64,000 nt of DNA from Maritimibacter sp. 55A14 (GCF_003122205.1 NZ_QEYE01000006.1:124001-188000); one strand, 5' to 3'. Positions 18,974 through 27,033 are shown, counted from the stretch's first letter. Numbers and translations: made by a program. The notes: generated by a model not told the origin, from the letters alone.

Positions 18974-20529
18974 TCGGGCCCTTTCCATGTCTTGCGAAGC
19001 GCGCCCCGGCGCAGCTTGCCGTTCGCCCCCCGCGGCAGCGCCGCCACCCGGAGGAATATTCGCGGGCATTTGTAGCGCGCCAGGCGCCCCGCGCACCACC
19101 CCGCCAGCGCCTCCTCCGCAATATCGTGATCGGCGGTATAGAAGGCGGCGATCACCTCGGCCCCGGCCTTGACCGGCACCGACGTTGCGGCAGCTTCCCG
19201 TATCTCGGGATGTTCGGCCAGCGCCGTTTCCACTTCCAGCGGCGAAACCCTGTAGCCGCCCGCGTTCATCATGTCGTCGCACCGGCCCAGATAGGCGATC
19301 GCGCCGTCCGCCTCCATGCGCACCATGTCCCCGGTGACGAACCATTCGCCGCGAAACCGCGCCCGCGTCTCGGCCTCGGCGCCGCGATAGCCCAGCATCA
19401 GCCCCGGATCGCGCGCCGAGACCGCCAGCAGGCCCGGCTCGCCCAGCGGCACCGGCGCGGTGCCGCGCGGGGCCAGGACCGCGACGCGGCGGCCCGTCTG
19501 CGGACGGCCCAGCGTCCCCGGGCGCGCCGGGGCGGCCGGGCTCCCGGAGATGAAGGTCGAGCATTCCGACATGCCGAGCGCCTCGTGGATCGCGGTGCCG
19601 GTGCGCGCGCGCCAGTCCCGCGCGACCTCCGCGGGCAGCGCCTCGCCGGCCGAAAGGCCGTGCCGGAGCCGCGGAAGGTCGAGGGGTGCGCCGGTCTCCA
19701 GGATCTGCCGGAAAACGCCCGGTGCGGCGGCGAATATGCTGGCTTCGTGGCGGCGCAGGAGCAGCGGCAGGCTGTGCCGGTCCGCGCCCGCACCGGGGAT
19801 GAGCGCGGTCGCCCCCACCGACCAGGGATCCATCAGCCCGGTGCCCAGCGTGTAGGTCCAGTTGAAGGCGCCGGCATGCATCAGTCGGTCGTCGGGCCCC
19901 AGCCCGTACCAGCCCTCCAGTATCATCCGCCGCGCCCAGATCGCGCGATGCGCATGGACCACCGCGCGGGGCCGGCCCGAGGTGCCGGAGGTGTAGACGA
20001 TATAGCCAGGCCGCTCCGGATCGCCCATCGCATAGGGCGCGGGCGCCCCGTCATGCATCGCCGCCAGCGCCACGGCGGGCATGACCGGGCAGGGCAGGGG
20101 ATCGGGCAGCGCGAGGCCCTCGCCCTGCACGATCAGCGCCGGCGCGAGGCCGGGCAGCAGCGCGGCCAGTTCGCGCGCGGTGAGCTGCGCGGAAACCGGC
20201 ACCGGCACCAGATCGGCAGCAAGGCAGGCCAGGAAGAGGATCGGAAATTCCACATCGTTGCCCAGCCGCATCAGCACCCGGTCGCCGGGCGCGAGCCCCC
20301 GGTCCGTGAGCCCGCCCGCCACGCCGCGCACCGCGCCCTCCAGCCGGCCATAGCTCCAGCGCCGCGCACCGCGCGCATCGACCACTGCCAGCGCCACCTT
20401 GTCGGGCTGCGTGCCCGCGCGCGCCAGCACATGCGCGGCCATGTTGAAGGGCGCGGGGCAGGGCTCGGGCGCGCCTGCGTCGAAAACCGACAGCCCCGCC
20501 GCCGTTCCCGCACCGTCCCGACCGCCCAT
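18970..20529 (-). CDS. AMP-dependent acyl-CoA synthetase (benzoate-CoA-ligase-like)
   Basis: 519-residue adenylate-forming ligase activating a carboxylic acid with ATP and CoA. P-loop YTSGTSGRPRAVVHAH (~195), A5-like HEALGMSECS, ADP-ribose-binding WFVTGDMVRMEADG, hinge GRCDDMMNAGGYRVSP and the C-terminal catalytic lysine in PRGANGKLRR are all seen. ATG 20529 is used: AAAGGA lies ~10 bases upstream, and sequence before it is the dispersed repeat plus the divergent regulator. First gene of a coupled operon with frnE-like and YdjM-like genes; the XRE-cupin regulator is divergent 133 bp away and may control it. Substrate not readable; benzoate- or short-chain-like ligases are closest by eye. Confidence 0.86.
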   Translation of the reverse strand: MGGRDGAGTAAGLSVFDAGAPEPCPAPFNMAAHVLARAGTQPDKVALAVVDARGARRWSYGRLEGAVRGVAGGLTDRGLAPGDRVLMRLGNDVEFPILFLACLAADLVPVPVSAQLTARELAALLPGLAPALIVQGEGLALPDPLPCPVMPAVALAAMHDGAPAPYAMGDPERPGYIVYTSGTSGRPRAVVHAHRAIWARRMILEGWYGLGPDDRLMHAGAFNWTYTLGTGLMDPWSVGATALIPGAGADRHSLPLLLRRHEASIFAAAPGVFRQILETGAPLDLPRLRHGLSAGEALPAEVARDWRARTGTAIHEALGMSECSTFISGSPAAPARPGTLGRPQTGRRVAVLAPRGTAPVPLGEPGLLAVSARDPGLMLGYRGAEAETRARFRGEWFVTGDMVRMEADGAIAYLGRCDDMMNAGGYRVSPLEVETALAEHPEIREAAATSVPVKAGAEVIAAFYTADHDIAEEALAGWCAGRLARYKCPRIFLRVAALPRGANGKLRRGALRKTWKGPE

Positions 20530-20541
20530 CGCGCCCGTCCT

Positions 20542-20583
20542 TTCTTCTTGCTCCAAATATCCCCGCCGGAGGCATGCGCCTCC
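20542..20583 (-). repeat. REP-like dispersed intergenic element, copy A
   Basis: On the minus strand, a small GC hairpin (GGAGGC/GCCTCC, 20568-20583, 4-nt loop) is followed by GGATATTTGGAGCAAGAAG and an A-rich end that runs into the ribosome-binding site of the acyl-CoA synthetase. The core GGATATTT-NNN-GCAAGAAGAA recurs at 26074-26094, also beside a GC hairpin and also just upstream of a start codon. Confidence 0.5.
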
Positions 20584-20662
20584 GCCGCCGGGCGCCCCTT
20601 TCTCGCTAAGTCGCGCCCGGCGCAGTTGCAAGCCCCCGCGACCCGGCCTAATCTTGGCGCCC

Positions 20663-21286
20663 ATGACAACGCAGCAGTCCCATTCCCTCCTGCGGCTGGC
20701 GCGCGAATGCGGGGGCGTGGCGCAGGTCGCGCCGCTCAATCTCGGCCAGCGCGTGCGCGAGATCCGCAAATCGCGGGGCTGGACGCTGGAAAAGGCGGCG
20801 CGACAGGCGGGGCTCGCGCGCTCCACGCTTTCGAAGATCGAGAACCAGCAGATGTCGCCCACATTCGAGGCGATGCGCAAGCTGGCCGACGGGCTGGGCA
20901 TCTCCCTGCCACAGCTTTTTACCCCCTCGCCGGGACTGGAGAGCGCACCGCGCATGGATGTCACCCCCAACGGCGCGGGCAAGCCGCTGCTCACCCCCAC
21001 CTACGAGCACGAACTGATGGCCGGCGGGCTCGATCCCAAGCGCATGCTGCCCTACCGCACCCGCGTCCGGGCGCGCTCGCTCGACGCCTTCGACGGCTGG
21101 GTGCGCCACGAGGGGGAGGAATTCCTCTATGTACTCACCGGCGTGATCCGGCTCTATACCGAGCATTTCGAGCCTGTCGAGATGCGCCGCGGCGACGGCG
21201 TCTATTACGACGCGGCAATGGGCCATAACGTGATTTCGGTCAGCGACGACGACGCGACGCTGCTCTGGGTCACGTCGCTGGTCTGA
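20663..21286 (+). CDS. XRE-family transcriptional regulator with cupin sensor domain
   Basis: 207-residue repressor/activator. The HTH_XRE domain spans ~28-85 (GQRVREIRKSRGWTLEKAAR then GLARSTLSKIENQQMSPTFE). The C-terminal cupin (~130-205) shows HEGEEFLYVLTGVIRLYTEH and GDGVYYDAAMGHNVIS, the barrel that binds small ligands in this family. ATG 20663 begins MTTQQSHSL; earlier in-frame codons run through the divergent promoter and are unlikely. It is divergent from the acyl-CoA synthetase operon, so regulation of that operon is the simplest guess. It is convergent with arsJ, 18 bp apart. Confidence 0.87.
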   Translation: MTTQQSHSLLRLARECGGVAQVAPLNLGQRVREIRKSRGWTLEKAARQAGLARSTLSKIENQQMSPTFEAMRKLADGLGISLPQLFTPSPGLESAPRMDVTPNGAGKPLLTPTYEHELMAGGLDPKRMLPYRTRVRARSLDAFDGWVRHEGEEFLYVLTGVIRLYTEHFEPVEMRRGDGVYYDAAMGHNVISVSDDDATLLWVTSLV

Positions 21287-21304
21287 GCGGCGCGCGCGGC
21301 GCGT

Positions 21305-22567
21305 CTACACCGATCCCGCCTCGCCCGCCACATGGCGCGAGAGGCGGGCCGCGCAAAGCCAGCTCAGCCCCGCCATCGCCGCCGCCGTGGCGAGGCAGAG
21401 CGCGAGCCCGCCCGCCTGGTAGCTCAACCCCGACAGGACCGTGCCCGCCAGCCGCCCGGCGGCGTTCGACATGTAGTAGAACCCCACATCCATCGTTACC
21501 CGCTCGGCCTGCGCGAAGGCCAGGATCAGGTAGGAATGGAGCGACGAGTTGATTGCGAAGACCAGTCCGAAGACCAGGAGCCCCAGGACCAGCGTGACTG
21601 TCAGCCAGCCCGGCGTGCCCGTCGCCGCCATCGCGGCCAGCGCCAGCGCCGCGGGCACCAGCACCAGCGCGCCCGCCCAGATCCGCGCTAGAGTCACGAT
21701 CCGCGCCAGAGGCAGGCGGGCCGCGCGCAGGAGCTTCGGCGCGCCGGCCTGCATCGCGCCGTAGAGGATGATCCAGAGCGCCATGAACCCGCCGACCTGG
21801 AAGAAGGTCGCTCGGTCGCCGGCCGCGCTTCCATCCGACAGCACCGCGTAAAAATAGATCGGAATGCCCACCACGAACCAGGTGTCGCGCGCGCCGAAGA
21901 GAAAGAGCCGCGCCGCCGAAAGCCGGTTGATATTGGCGTCCCTGGAGATGACCTCGGCAAATTTCGCGCCCCTTCGGCCCGCCGGAAGCCCGCGCGGCAT
22001 CAGCAGCGCCACCGCCAAAAGGACCATCGCCAGCGCCGCCGCCATGCCCAGCACCGAGGCGCGGAACCCCGCGAGCGCCAGCAGTGCGGCACCCAGCAGG
22101 AACCCCAGCCCCTTGACCGCGTTCTTCGAGCCGGTCAGCAGCGCCACCCAGCGGAAAAGCGCGCCCTCCTGCGCTGGGGCCAGCAACTTGACCGCGCTTT
22201 TCGACGACATCTTGGCCAGATCCTTGGCCACGCCCGAGGCGCCCTGCACCGCCATCACGAAACCGACCGAGGCGGCGAGCGTCCAGCCGGGATCGAGCTG
22301 CGCCAGTGCCAGCAGCGCGGCCACCTGTATTCCGAGCCCCGCATAAAGGGTCGAGGTCAGCCCGAACCGCGCCGCGATCCAGCCCGCCGAAAGGTTGGTG
22401 ACTATCCCCGCAACCTCATAGAGCAGGAAGAGCCAGGCCAGTTGCAGCGGCGTGAAGCCCAGCACGTGGAAATGCAGCAGCACCAGCATCCTGAGCGCGC
22501 CGTCCGTCAGCATGAAGGCCCAATAGGCCGCCGTCACCGCGCCATAGGCCGCAAGCCCGTCGCGCAT
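21305..22567 (-). CDS. arsJ: Organoarsenical efflux MFS transporter ArsJ
   Basis: 420-residue major-facilitator permease with about twelve hydrophobic segments. Established knowledge: ArsJ exports 1-arseno-3-phosphoglycerate made by its partner GAPDH, giving arsenate resistance. Family marks include AYWAFMLTDGALRMLVLL, HFHVLGFTPLQLAWLFLLYE and KDLAKMSSKSAVKLLAP. ATG 22567 shares one base with the GAPDH stop (TGATG). It is the last gene of arsRC-gapdh-arsJ, the same pairing as in known arsJ operons. The identification relies on sequence pattern plus the GAPDH neighbour. Confidence 0.92.
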   Translation of the reverse strand: MRDGLAAYGAVTAAYWAFMLTDGALRMLVLLHFHVLGFTPLQLAWLFLLYEVAGIVTNLSAGWIAARFGLTSTLYAGLGIQVAALLALAQLDPGWTLAASVGFVMAVQGASGVAKDLAKMSSKSAVKLLAPAQEGALFRWVALLTGSKNAVKGLGFLLGAALLALAGFRASVLGMAAALAMVLLAVALLMPRGLPAGRRGAKFAEVISRDANINRLSAARLFLFGARDTWFVVGIPIYFYAVLSDGSAAGDRATFFQVGGFMALWIILYGAMQAGAPKLLRAARLPLARIVTLARIWAGALVLVPAALALAAMAATGTPGWLTVTLVLGLLVFGLVFAINSSLHSYLILAFAQAERVTMDVGFYYMSNAAGRLAGTVLSGLSYQAGGLALCLATAAAMAGLSWLCAARLSRHVAGEAGSV

Positions 22568-23571
22568 CACGCCGCCCCGGCGATCAGCCGCGCCAGATCG
22601 GCCAGCCGGCAGGCATAGCCCCATTCGTTGTCATACCAGGCATAGAGCTTCACCTGCGTGCCCGCCACGACCATGGTGGAGGGTCCGTCGATGATGGCCG
22701 AGCGCGGGTCGTCGGTGTAATCGGCCGAGACGAGCGGCCGCTTCTCATAGCCCAGGATGCCCTTGAGGGGCCCGGCCGCCCAGGCTTCGAAAAGCCCGTT
22801 CACCTCGGCCACGTCGGTCTCGCGCACCATCTCGAAGACGCAATCCGTCAGGGAGGCGTTGAGCAGCGGCACCCGCACCGCATGCCCGTCGATCCGGCCC
22901 GCCAGTTCCGGATAGATCAGGGTGATCGCGGTGGCCGATCCGGTGGAGGTCGGGATGAGCGAATTGAGCCCCGACCGCGCCCGCCGCGCATCGCGCGCCG
23001 GACGGTCCACGATCGTCTGGGTGTTGGTCACGTCATGGATCGTGGTGATGGAGCCGTGGCGGATGCCGATCTCCTCGTGCAGCACCTTGACCACGGGCGC
23101 CAGGCAATTCGTGGTGCAGCTTGCGGCCGTCACGATGTGATGCACGGCCGGGTCGTAGAGATCGTGATTGATCCCGTAGACGAGGTTCAGGGCAGGGGCC
23201 TCTTTCACCGGGGCGGAGACCAGCAGCTTGCGCACTCCGGCTTCGAAATAGGGTTGCAGCCGCGCCGGGGTCTTGTGCGCCCCGGTGCACTCGATCACCA
23301 GATCGACGCCCATCTCCTCCAGCGGCAGTTCGGCGATGTCGCGCGCGCCCGTCACGCGCATCCTCTGGCCATTGACCGTCACCCCGTCCACGTCATGGAC
23401 GATCCGTGCGTCCCAGCGGCCATGAACGGTGTCGAATTCCAGCCAGAGCGCGTGTTGCTCCGGCGTGCCTGCGATGTCGTTGATCAGCACAATCTCGCCC
23501 GCCGGATCGTCCGCCAGCGCGCGCAGCACGAGCTTGCCCATCCGGCCGAGGCCGTTCACTGCGATTCGCAT
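22567..23571 (-). CDS. ArsJ-associated glyceraldehyde-3-phosphate dehydrogenase
   Basis: 334-residue GAPDH. Rossmann start RIAVNGLGRMGKLVLRAL; catalytic Cys in ASCTTNCLAPVVK; His ~175 region ITTIHDVTNTQ; C-terminal WYDNEWGYACRLADLA. In ars operons this enzyme uses arsenate in place of phosphate to make unstable 1-arseno-3-phosphoglycerate, which ArsJ exports. ATG 23571 overlaps the arsRC stop by one base; a GTG at 23574 is the alternative. It is encoded between arsRC and arsJ rather than with glycolytic genes, so an arsenic role is more likely than a central metabolic one. Confidence 0.93.
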   Translation of the reverse strand: MRIAVNGLGRMGKLVLRALADDPAGEIVLINDIAGTPEQHALWLEFDTVHGRWDARIVHDVDGVTVNGQRMRVTGARDIAELPLEEMGVDLVIECTGAHKTPARLQPYFEAGVRKLLVSAPVKEAPALNLVYGINHDLYDPAVHHIVTAASCTTNCLAPVVKVLHEEIGIRHGSITTIHDVTNTQTIVDRPARDARRARSGLNSLIPTSTGSATAITLIYPELAGRIDGHAVRVPLLNASLTDCVFEMVRETDVAEVNGLFEAWAAGPLKGILGYEKRPLVSADYTDDPRSAIIDGPSTMVVAGTQVKLYAWYDNEWGYACRLADLARLIAGAA

Positions 23572-24425
23572 CACGCGGTCTCCCCGGCCTCAGCGCCGAT
23601 CTCGTCGACGGATTTCTGCATCGCCACCCGGTCAAGCTCTGAAAAGGGCAGGTTGGCGAAGGCCGCGATCCGGCGGCGCAGCATGGCATAGGCATCGGCG
23701 AAGGCGAGCGCGCGCTCGGCCTCGCTGCCCTCCGCGCGGGCCGGGTCGGGCATGCCCCAATGCGCGGTCAGCGGCAGGCCGGGCCAGGGCGGGCATTCCT
23801 CGCCCGCGGCCCGGTCGCAAACCGTGAAGACGAAATCGAAGGCGGGCGCGTCGGCGTCCCGGAATTCTTCCACGCCCTTGGCTCCCAGCGCCGCGGTGTC
23901 ATGGCCGTTGCGCTCCAGCAACCGTTGCGCCTCGGGATGGAGCGCCGCGCCGGGCTGTGTTCCGGCCGACCAGACCTTGAACCGCCCGCCCCCCAGATCC
24001 CGGAGGAGCGCCTCGGCAAAGATCGACCGGGCGGAATTACGGGTGCAGATGAAAAGCACGTTGAAGGATGTCTCGGGCATGAGGGGTGTCTCCTTTTCCC
24101 GCGTGAAGACATGGCGCGCCGCCGGCGCGCAGAGATCCGGCCGGCCCCGGCAGCAATCGGCGACCAGGAAATCCACCAGCCCGCCGAGTGCCACCAGATC
24201 CGCGCGATACTCGATCGCCTTGCCGTGCCGCGTGCCATGCACCAGCCCGGCCTGCGCCAGCGCCGAAAGATAAACCGAAAGCGTGTTGGGTTTGATCGCC
24301 AGCGCCTCGGCCATCCGGCCCGGCCGGACCGGCCGGGGCGCATGCCGGACGAGCAGCCGGAACACGGCCAGGCGGCCGGGATGGCCGAGGGTGGTGAGGA
24401 TGTTTGCCTGCCGGTTCAGTTCCAT
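23571..24425 (-). CDS. ArsR repressor - ArsC arsenate reductase fusion
   Basis: 284-residue two-domain protein. Residues 1-~100 are an ArsR-type winged helix (NTLSVYLSALAQAGLVHGTR as recognition region) with a possible As(III) site LVADCCRGRPDLC. Residues 116-284 are a low-molecular-weight-phosphatase-fold arsenate reductase: P-loop FICTRNSARS with Cys127, second thiols in VCDRAAGEECPPWPG, and the general-acid region MPDPA. No stop separates the halves. An internal ATG at 24080 has AAAAGGAG 9 bases upstream, so free ArsC may also be made. The main ATG has no ribosome-binding site and lies inside an inverted repeat, suggesting a leaderless, autoregulated message. First gene of the ars operon. 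Confidence 0.9.
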   Translation of the reverse strand: MELNRQANILTTLGHPGRLAVFRLLVRHAPRPVRPGRMAEALAIKPNTLSVYLSALAQAGLVHGTRHGKAIEYRADLVALGGLVDFLVADCCRGRPDLCAPAARHVFTREKETPLMPETSFNVLFICTRNSARSIFAEALLRDLGGGRFKVWSAGTQPGAALHPEAQRLLERNGHDTAALGAKGVEEFRDADAPAFDFVFTVCDRAAGEECPPWPGLPLTAHWGMPDPARAEGSEAERALAFADAYAMLRRRIAAFANLPFSELDRVAMQKSVDEIGAEAGETA

Positions 24426-24448
24426 AATTCATGAATACTGGAATTATG
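24423..24448 (-). promoter_or_regulatory. Probable ArsR operator overlapping the arsRC start codon
   Basis: Perfect 8-bp inverted repeat CATAATTC/GAATTATG (24423-24430 and 24441-24448) with a nested 10-bp palindrome ATTCATGAAT (24427-24436). The outer arm covers the arsRC ATG, and CATAAT on the minus strand could serve as the -10. AT-rich dyads like this are the usual ArsR sites. Repression at the start codon itself would make the message nearly leaderless. Confidence 0.55.
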
Positions 24449-24491
24449 TCTGCCCGCAAGTGAAGCTTTTATGGCGGCGGCCCGGCCCGCG

Positions 24492-24917
24492 TCACTCCAC
24501 GGTGATCACAATCCGGTCAGAGGCCACGGGCGGGTCGTGCGGCGCATGATTGGCATCGCCCAGGACCAGTTGCAGGCTATGCTCGCCGGGGCTCAACATC
24601 AGTTCCACCTGCGTCTCCCCGGCGCCGAAATGCCGGTGATAGGCGTCTTTCGGGATGCCCGCGGCAGCCTTATCGGCAGAATAGGCCGACCGGTCGATGA
24701 ACAGGTGGTGATGGCCCGCACCCTCGGCCTCGGTCCCCGCGGGCGCCACGCCCATGCCCTTGAGCCCGAAGATCACCGTCACCGGGCTCGACACGCGCGC
24801 GCCGTCCTCGAGGTTGACGAAATATAGCTCCGCGCCCTCGGGCGCTTGCGCGTCCCCGGCGAAAGCCGGCGCGGCCAGGCAAAGCGCCACCGCGCCGATG
24901 CGTGCAAACATGTTCAT
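24492..24917 (-). CDS. DUF4399 domain periplasmic protein
   Basis: 141-residue exported protein, with a signal peptide MNMFARIGAVALCLAAPAFA cut before GDAQ. The mature part matches DUF4399: YFVNLEDGARVSSPVTVIFG, GLKGMGVAPAG, GHHHLFIDRSA, FGAGETQVELMLSPGEHSLQ and LVLGDANHAPHDPPVASD. The His cluster suggests metal or ligand binding but no function is established. ATG 24917 has GAAAGGACC upstream at good spacing. It lies 66 bp upstream of the ars operon on the same strand, but the operator there suggests separate control. Confidence 0.85.
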   Translation of the reverse strand: MNMFARIGAVALCLAAPAFAGDAQAPEGAELYFVNLEDGARVSSPVTVIFGLKGMGVAPAGTEAEGAGHHHLFIDRSAYSADKAAAGIPKDAYHRHFGAGETQVELMLSPGEHSLQLVLGDANHAPHDPPVASDRIVITVE

Positions 24918-25012
24918 GGTCGGTCCTTTCTTTCGGATCGTGAATAGTCGGGCTGGCCCGCCGGAGCAATCGGCCGCCATGCCGCGCACGCAAAGGTGAC
25001 ATGCCGTGCGGC

Positions 25013-26047
25013 CTAGCCGAACATCTCCGACAGCCCCACCGTGCCGCATTCCCCGAGATCGCCGCGATGGGACAGCAGGAAGCGGTCCGCGGCATGCCGC
25101 CCCGCCTCCTTCAGCCGGTGCAGCACCACCGGGTTGGGCATCAGCTTCGTGGCTACCGAAAGCTGCGTCATCAGCGCATCGTCGGCGATCATGTGGACCA
25201 GCACATCCTTCATGCTGCGCGGTTCCACCGCGCCCTCCGCGATCAGCCGCTTGACGAAGGCGATCGCCCGCAACTCGCGCAGCAGAGAGGAGTTGAAGCT
25301 GATCTCGTTGATCCGGTTCTGGATGTCGCGGGCTGCCTTGGGCACCGCATCGCGACGGAGCGGATTGATGTTCACGATCACGATGTTGCGCGGCAGATCG
25401 GCCGCGAAAAGTGGAAAAAGCGCCGGGTTCCCGGTATAGCCGCCGTCCCAGAACGCCTCGCACCGCCCGGTCGCGGGATCGTCCCATTCCACCGCCCGGA
25501 AAAGCGTCGGCAGGCAGGCCGAGGCCAGGATCGTGTCTGTGCATATCTCCTCGCCGGTGAAGACGCGCACCTTTCCGCTGCGCACATTGGTGGCACAGAT
25601 GTGAAGCGCCGGTCCCGACATCGCGCAGACGCTGTCCCAGTGGAACCGCTCCACGATGCGCCGCAGCGGGTTGTCGCCGGGCAGGGCATAGGGGCTCAGG
25701 ATCCGGCCCATCGCATCTGCCCAGTTGAAGAAGGGCGAGGCGTCGAGCACGCGTGCAAGCTGCTCCACCGGTGGGCTCACGGCCGCCATCCAGTCGGCCA
25801 GCACCGGATCGCTCAGCGCGCCGATCTGCCTCCAGAGCCAGTCCAGATTTTCGCGTGCGCCCGCGCGCCCGCCCTCCAGCAGCCCCGCCTTCAGCGCCGC
25901 CCCGTTCAGCGCCCCCGCCGAGGTCGCCGATATCCCGGCGATCTCGATCGCCTCATCCTCCAGCAGCCGGTCCAGCACCCCCCAGGTGAAGGCGCCATGC
26001 GCCCCGCCGCCCTGGAGCGCCAGGTTGATCGCACGCGTCCGGCTCAT
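25013..26047 (-). CDS. Patatin-like phospholipase family protein
   Basis: 344-residue predicted serine lipid acyl hydrolase. Oxyanion loop LALQGGGAHGAFTWGVLD at the N terminus, nucleophile elbow ISATSAGALNGAAL (Ser in A-T-S-A-G rather than the usual G-T-S-A-G), and catalytic Asp in WDGGYTGNPAL give the Ser-Asp dyad. ATG 26047 is chosen because the beta strand begins right after it. It is downstream of 3-hydroxybutyrate dehydrogenase on the same strand with a 91-bp gap that holds dispersed repeat copy B. I recall patatin/bdhA neighbours in other Rhodobacteraceae, where a role in polyhydroxybutyrate turnover has been proposed; this is inference. Confidence 0.88.
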   Translation of the reverse strand: MSRTRAINLALQGGGAHGAFTWGVLDRLLEDEAIEIAGISATSAGALNGAALKAGLLEGGRAGARENLDWLWRQIGALSDPVLADWMAAVSPPVEQLARVLDASPFFNWADAMGRILSPYALPGDNPLRRIVERFHWDSVCAMSGPALHICATNVRSGKVRVFTGEEICTDTILASACLPTLFRAVEWDDPATGRCEAFWDGGYTGNPALFPLFAADLPRNIVIVNINPLRRDAVPKAARDIQNRINEISFNSSLLRELRAIAFVKRLIAEGAVEPRSMKDVLVHMIADDALMTQLSVATKLMPNPVVLHRLKEAGRHAADRFLLSHRGDLGECGTVGLSEMFG

Positions 26048-26073
26048 GCGCGGCCCTCGCGCCCGGGTCCGTA

Positions 26074-26126
26074 TTCTTCTTGCCGAAAATATCCTCGGGG
26101 GGCGCGGGGGGCAGACAGCCCCCCGC
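26074..26126 (-). repeat. REP-like dispersed intergenic element, copy B
   Basis: On the minus strand a strong hairpin GCGGGGGGC/GCCCCCCGC (26104-26126, 5-nt loop) is followed by GGATATTTTCGGCAAGAAG and AA. The core matches copy A at 18 of 21 positions and has the same hairpin-then-core order. It lies between bdhA and the patatin gene and could act as a weak transcription or RNA-stability signal. Confidence 0.5.
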
Positions 26127-26138
26127 CCGTGGCCGCGC

Positions 26139-26912
26139 TCACAGCGCGGTCCACCCGCCATCGACCGAGATGGTCGTGCCGGTGATCTGCGCGGCGGCCT
26201 CCGAGCACAGGAAAACCGTGGTCCCGCCGATCTGCTCCACCGTGGCGAAGTCCTTGGACGGCTGGCGCGCGAGCATGACGTCGCGGATCACCGTCTCGCG
26301 GTCCATGCCGTATTCCTTCATCGTGTCGGGGATCTGCGCCTCCACCAGCGGGGTCAGCACGTAACCCGGACAGATCGCGTTGCAGGTGATGGGCTCTTCC
26401 GCGGTCTCCAGCGCCGTGGTCTTCGAGAGCCCAACGATCCCGTGCTTGGCGGCGATATAGGCCGATTTGAACGGCGAGGCCGTCAGCCCGTGCGCGGAGG
26501 CGATGTTGACCACGCGCCCCCAGCCTCGCTTGCGCATATGGGGCAGGGCGGCGGCGGTCGTGTGGAAGGCCGAACTCAGGTTGATGGCGATGATCGCGTC
26601 CCATTTCTCGACCGGAAAATCGGGGATCGGCGCCACGTGCTGGATCCCGGCATTGTTGACCAGGATATCGCAGCCGCCGGCTTCCTCGATCAGCGCGCGG
26701 CAGCGGTCGCCCTTCGACATGTCGGCCTGGATGTATCGGCAATTCACATCGTGCTCGCGGGCGATTCGCGCGGCCAGGTCGTGGTCTTCCGGATCGTCGG
26801 TATAGGAATTCAGAATCACCTGCGCGCCCGCCCGCGCCAGTTCCTCTGCGATGCCCAGCCCGATCCCGGAATTGGAGCCGGTGACGACCGCGGTCTTACC
26901 CTTCAGCGACAT
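26139..26912 (-). CDS. bdhA: 3-hydroxybutyrate dehydrogenase
   Basis: 257-residue short-chain dehydrogenase interconverting 3-hydroxybutyrate and acetoacetate in polyhydroxybutyrate/ketone-body turnover. Cofactor motif VTGSNSGIGLGIA (TGxxxGIG), NNAGIQHV, catalytic Ser in VNIASAHGL, YIAAKHG (YxxxK), and AICPGYVLTPLVEAQIP, which is characteristic of bacterial BdhA. ATG 26912 is used; an upstream GTG-type extension adds 23 residues without family match. The patatin gene follows on the same strand. The minus-strand terminator at 27005-27033 is upstream, so bdhA has its own promoter. Confidence 0.93.
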   Translation of the reverse strand: MSLKGKTAVVTGSNSGIGLGIAEELARAGAQVILNSYTDDPEDHDLAARIAREHDVNCRYIQADMSKGDRCRALIEEAGGCDILVNNAGIQHVAPIPDFPVEKWDAIIAINLSSAFHTTAAALPHMRKRGWGRVVNIASAHGLTASPFKSAYIAAKHGIVGLSKTTALETAEEPITCNAICPGYVLTPLVEAQIPDTMKEYGMDRETVIRDVMLARQPSKDFATVEQIGGTTVFLCSEAAAQITGTTISVDGGWTAL

Positions 26913-27004
26913 ATGCGTGATCCTTCCATAGATGGCGTTGCGCTGGCCGCAGCGTACATGCTGCGACTGCGAAATGTCCATCTGCGCACCAGGAAGTGAT
27001 GACC

Positions 27005-27033
27005 AAAAAAAACGCCCGCACGAGGCGGGCGTT
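27005..27033 (-). terminator. Intrinsic terminator on the minus strand, not attached to any protein gene
   Basis: Perfect 9-bp stem AACGCCCGC/GCGGGCGTT with a 5-nt loop, followed on the minus strand by eight T (27012-27005). No coding region ends here: upstream on this strand is only the 160-bp gap before the divergent solute-binding gene. It marks the 3' end of the small RNA candidate listed next. Confidence 0.8.
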
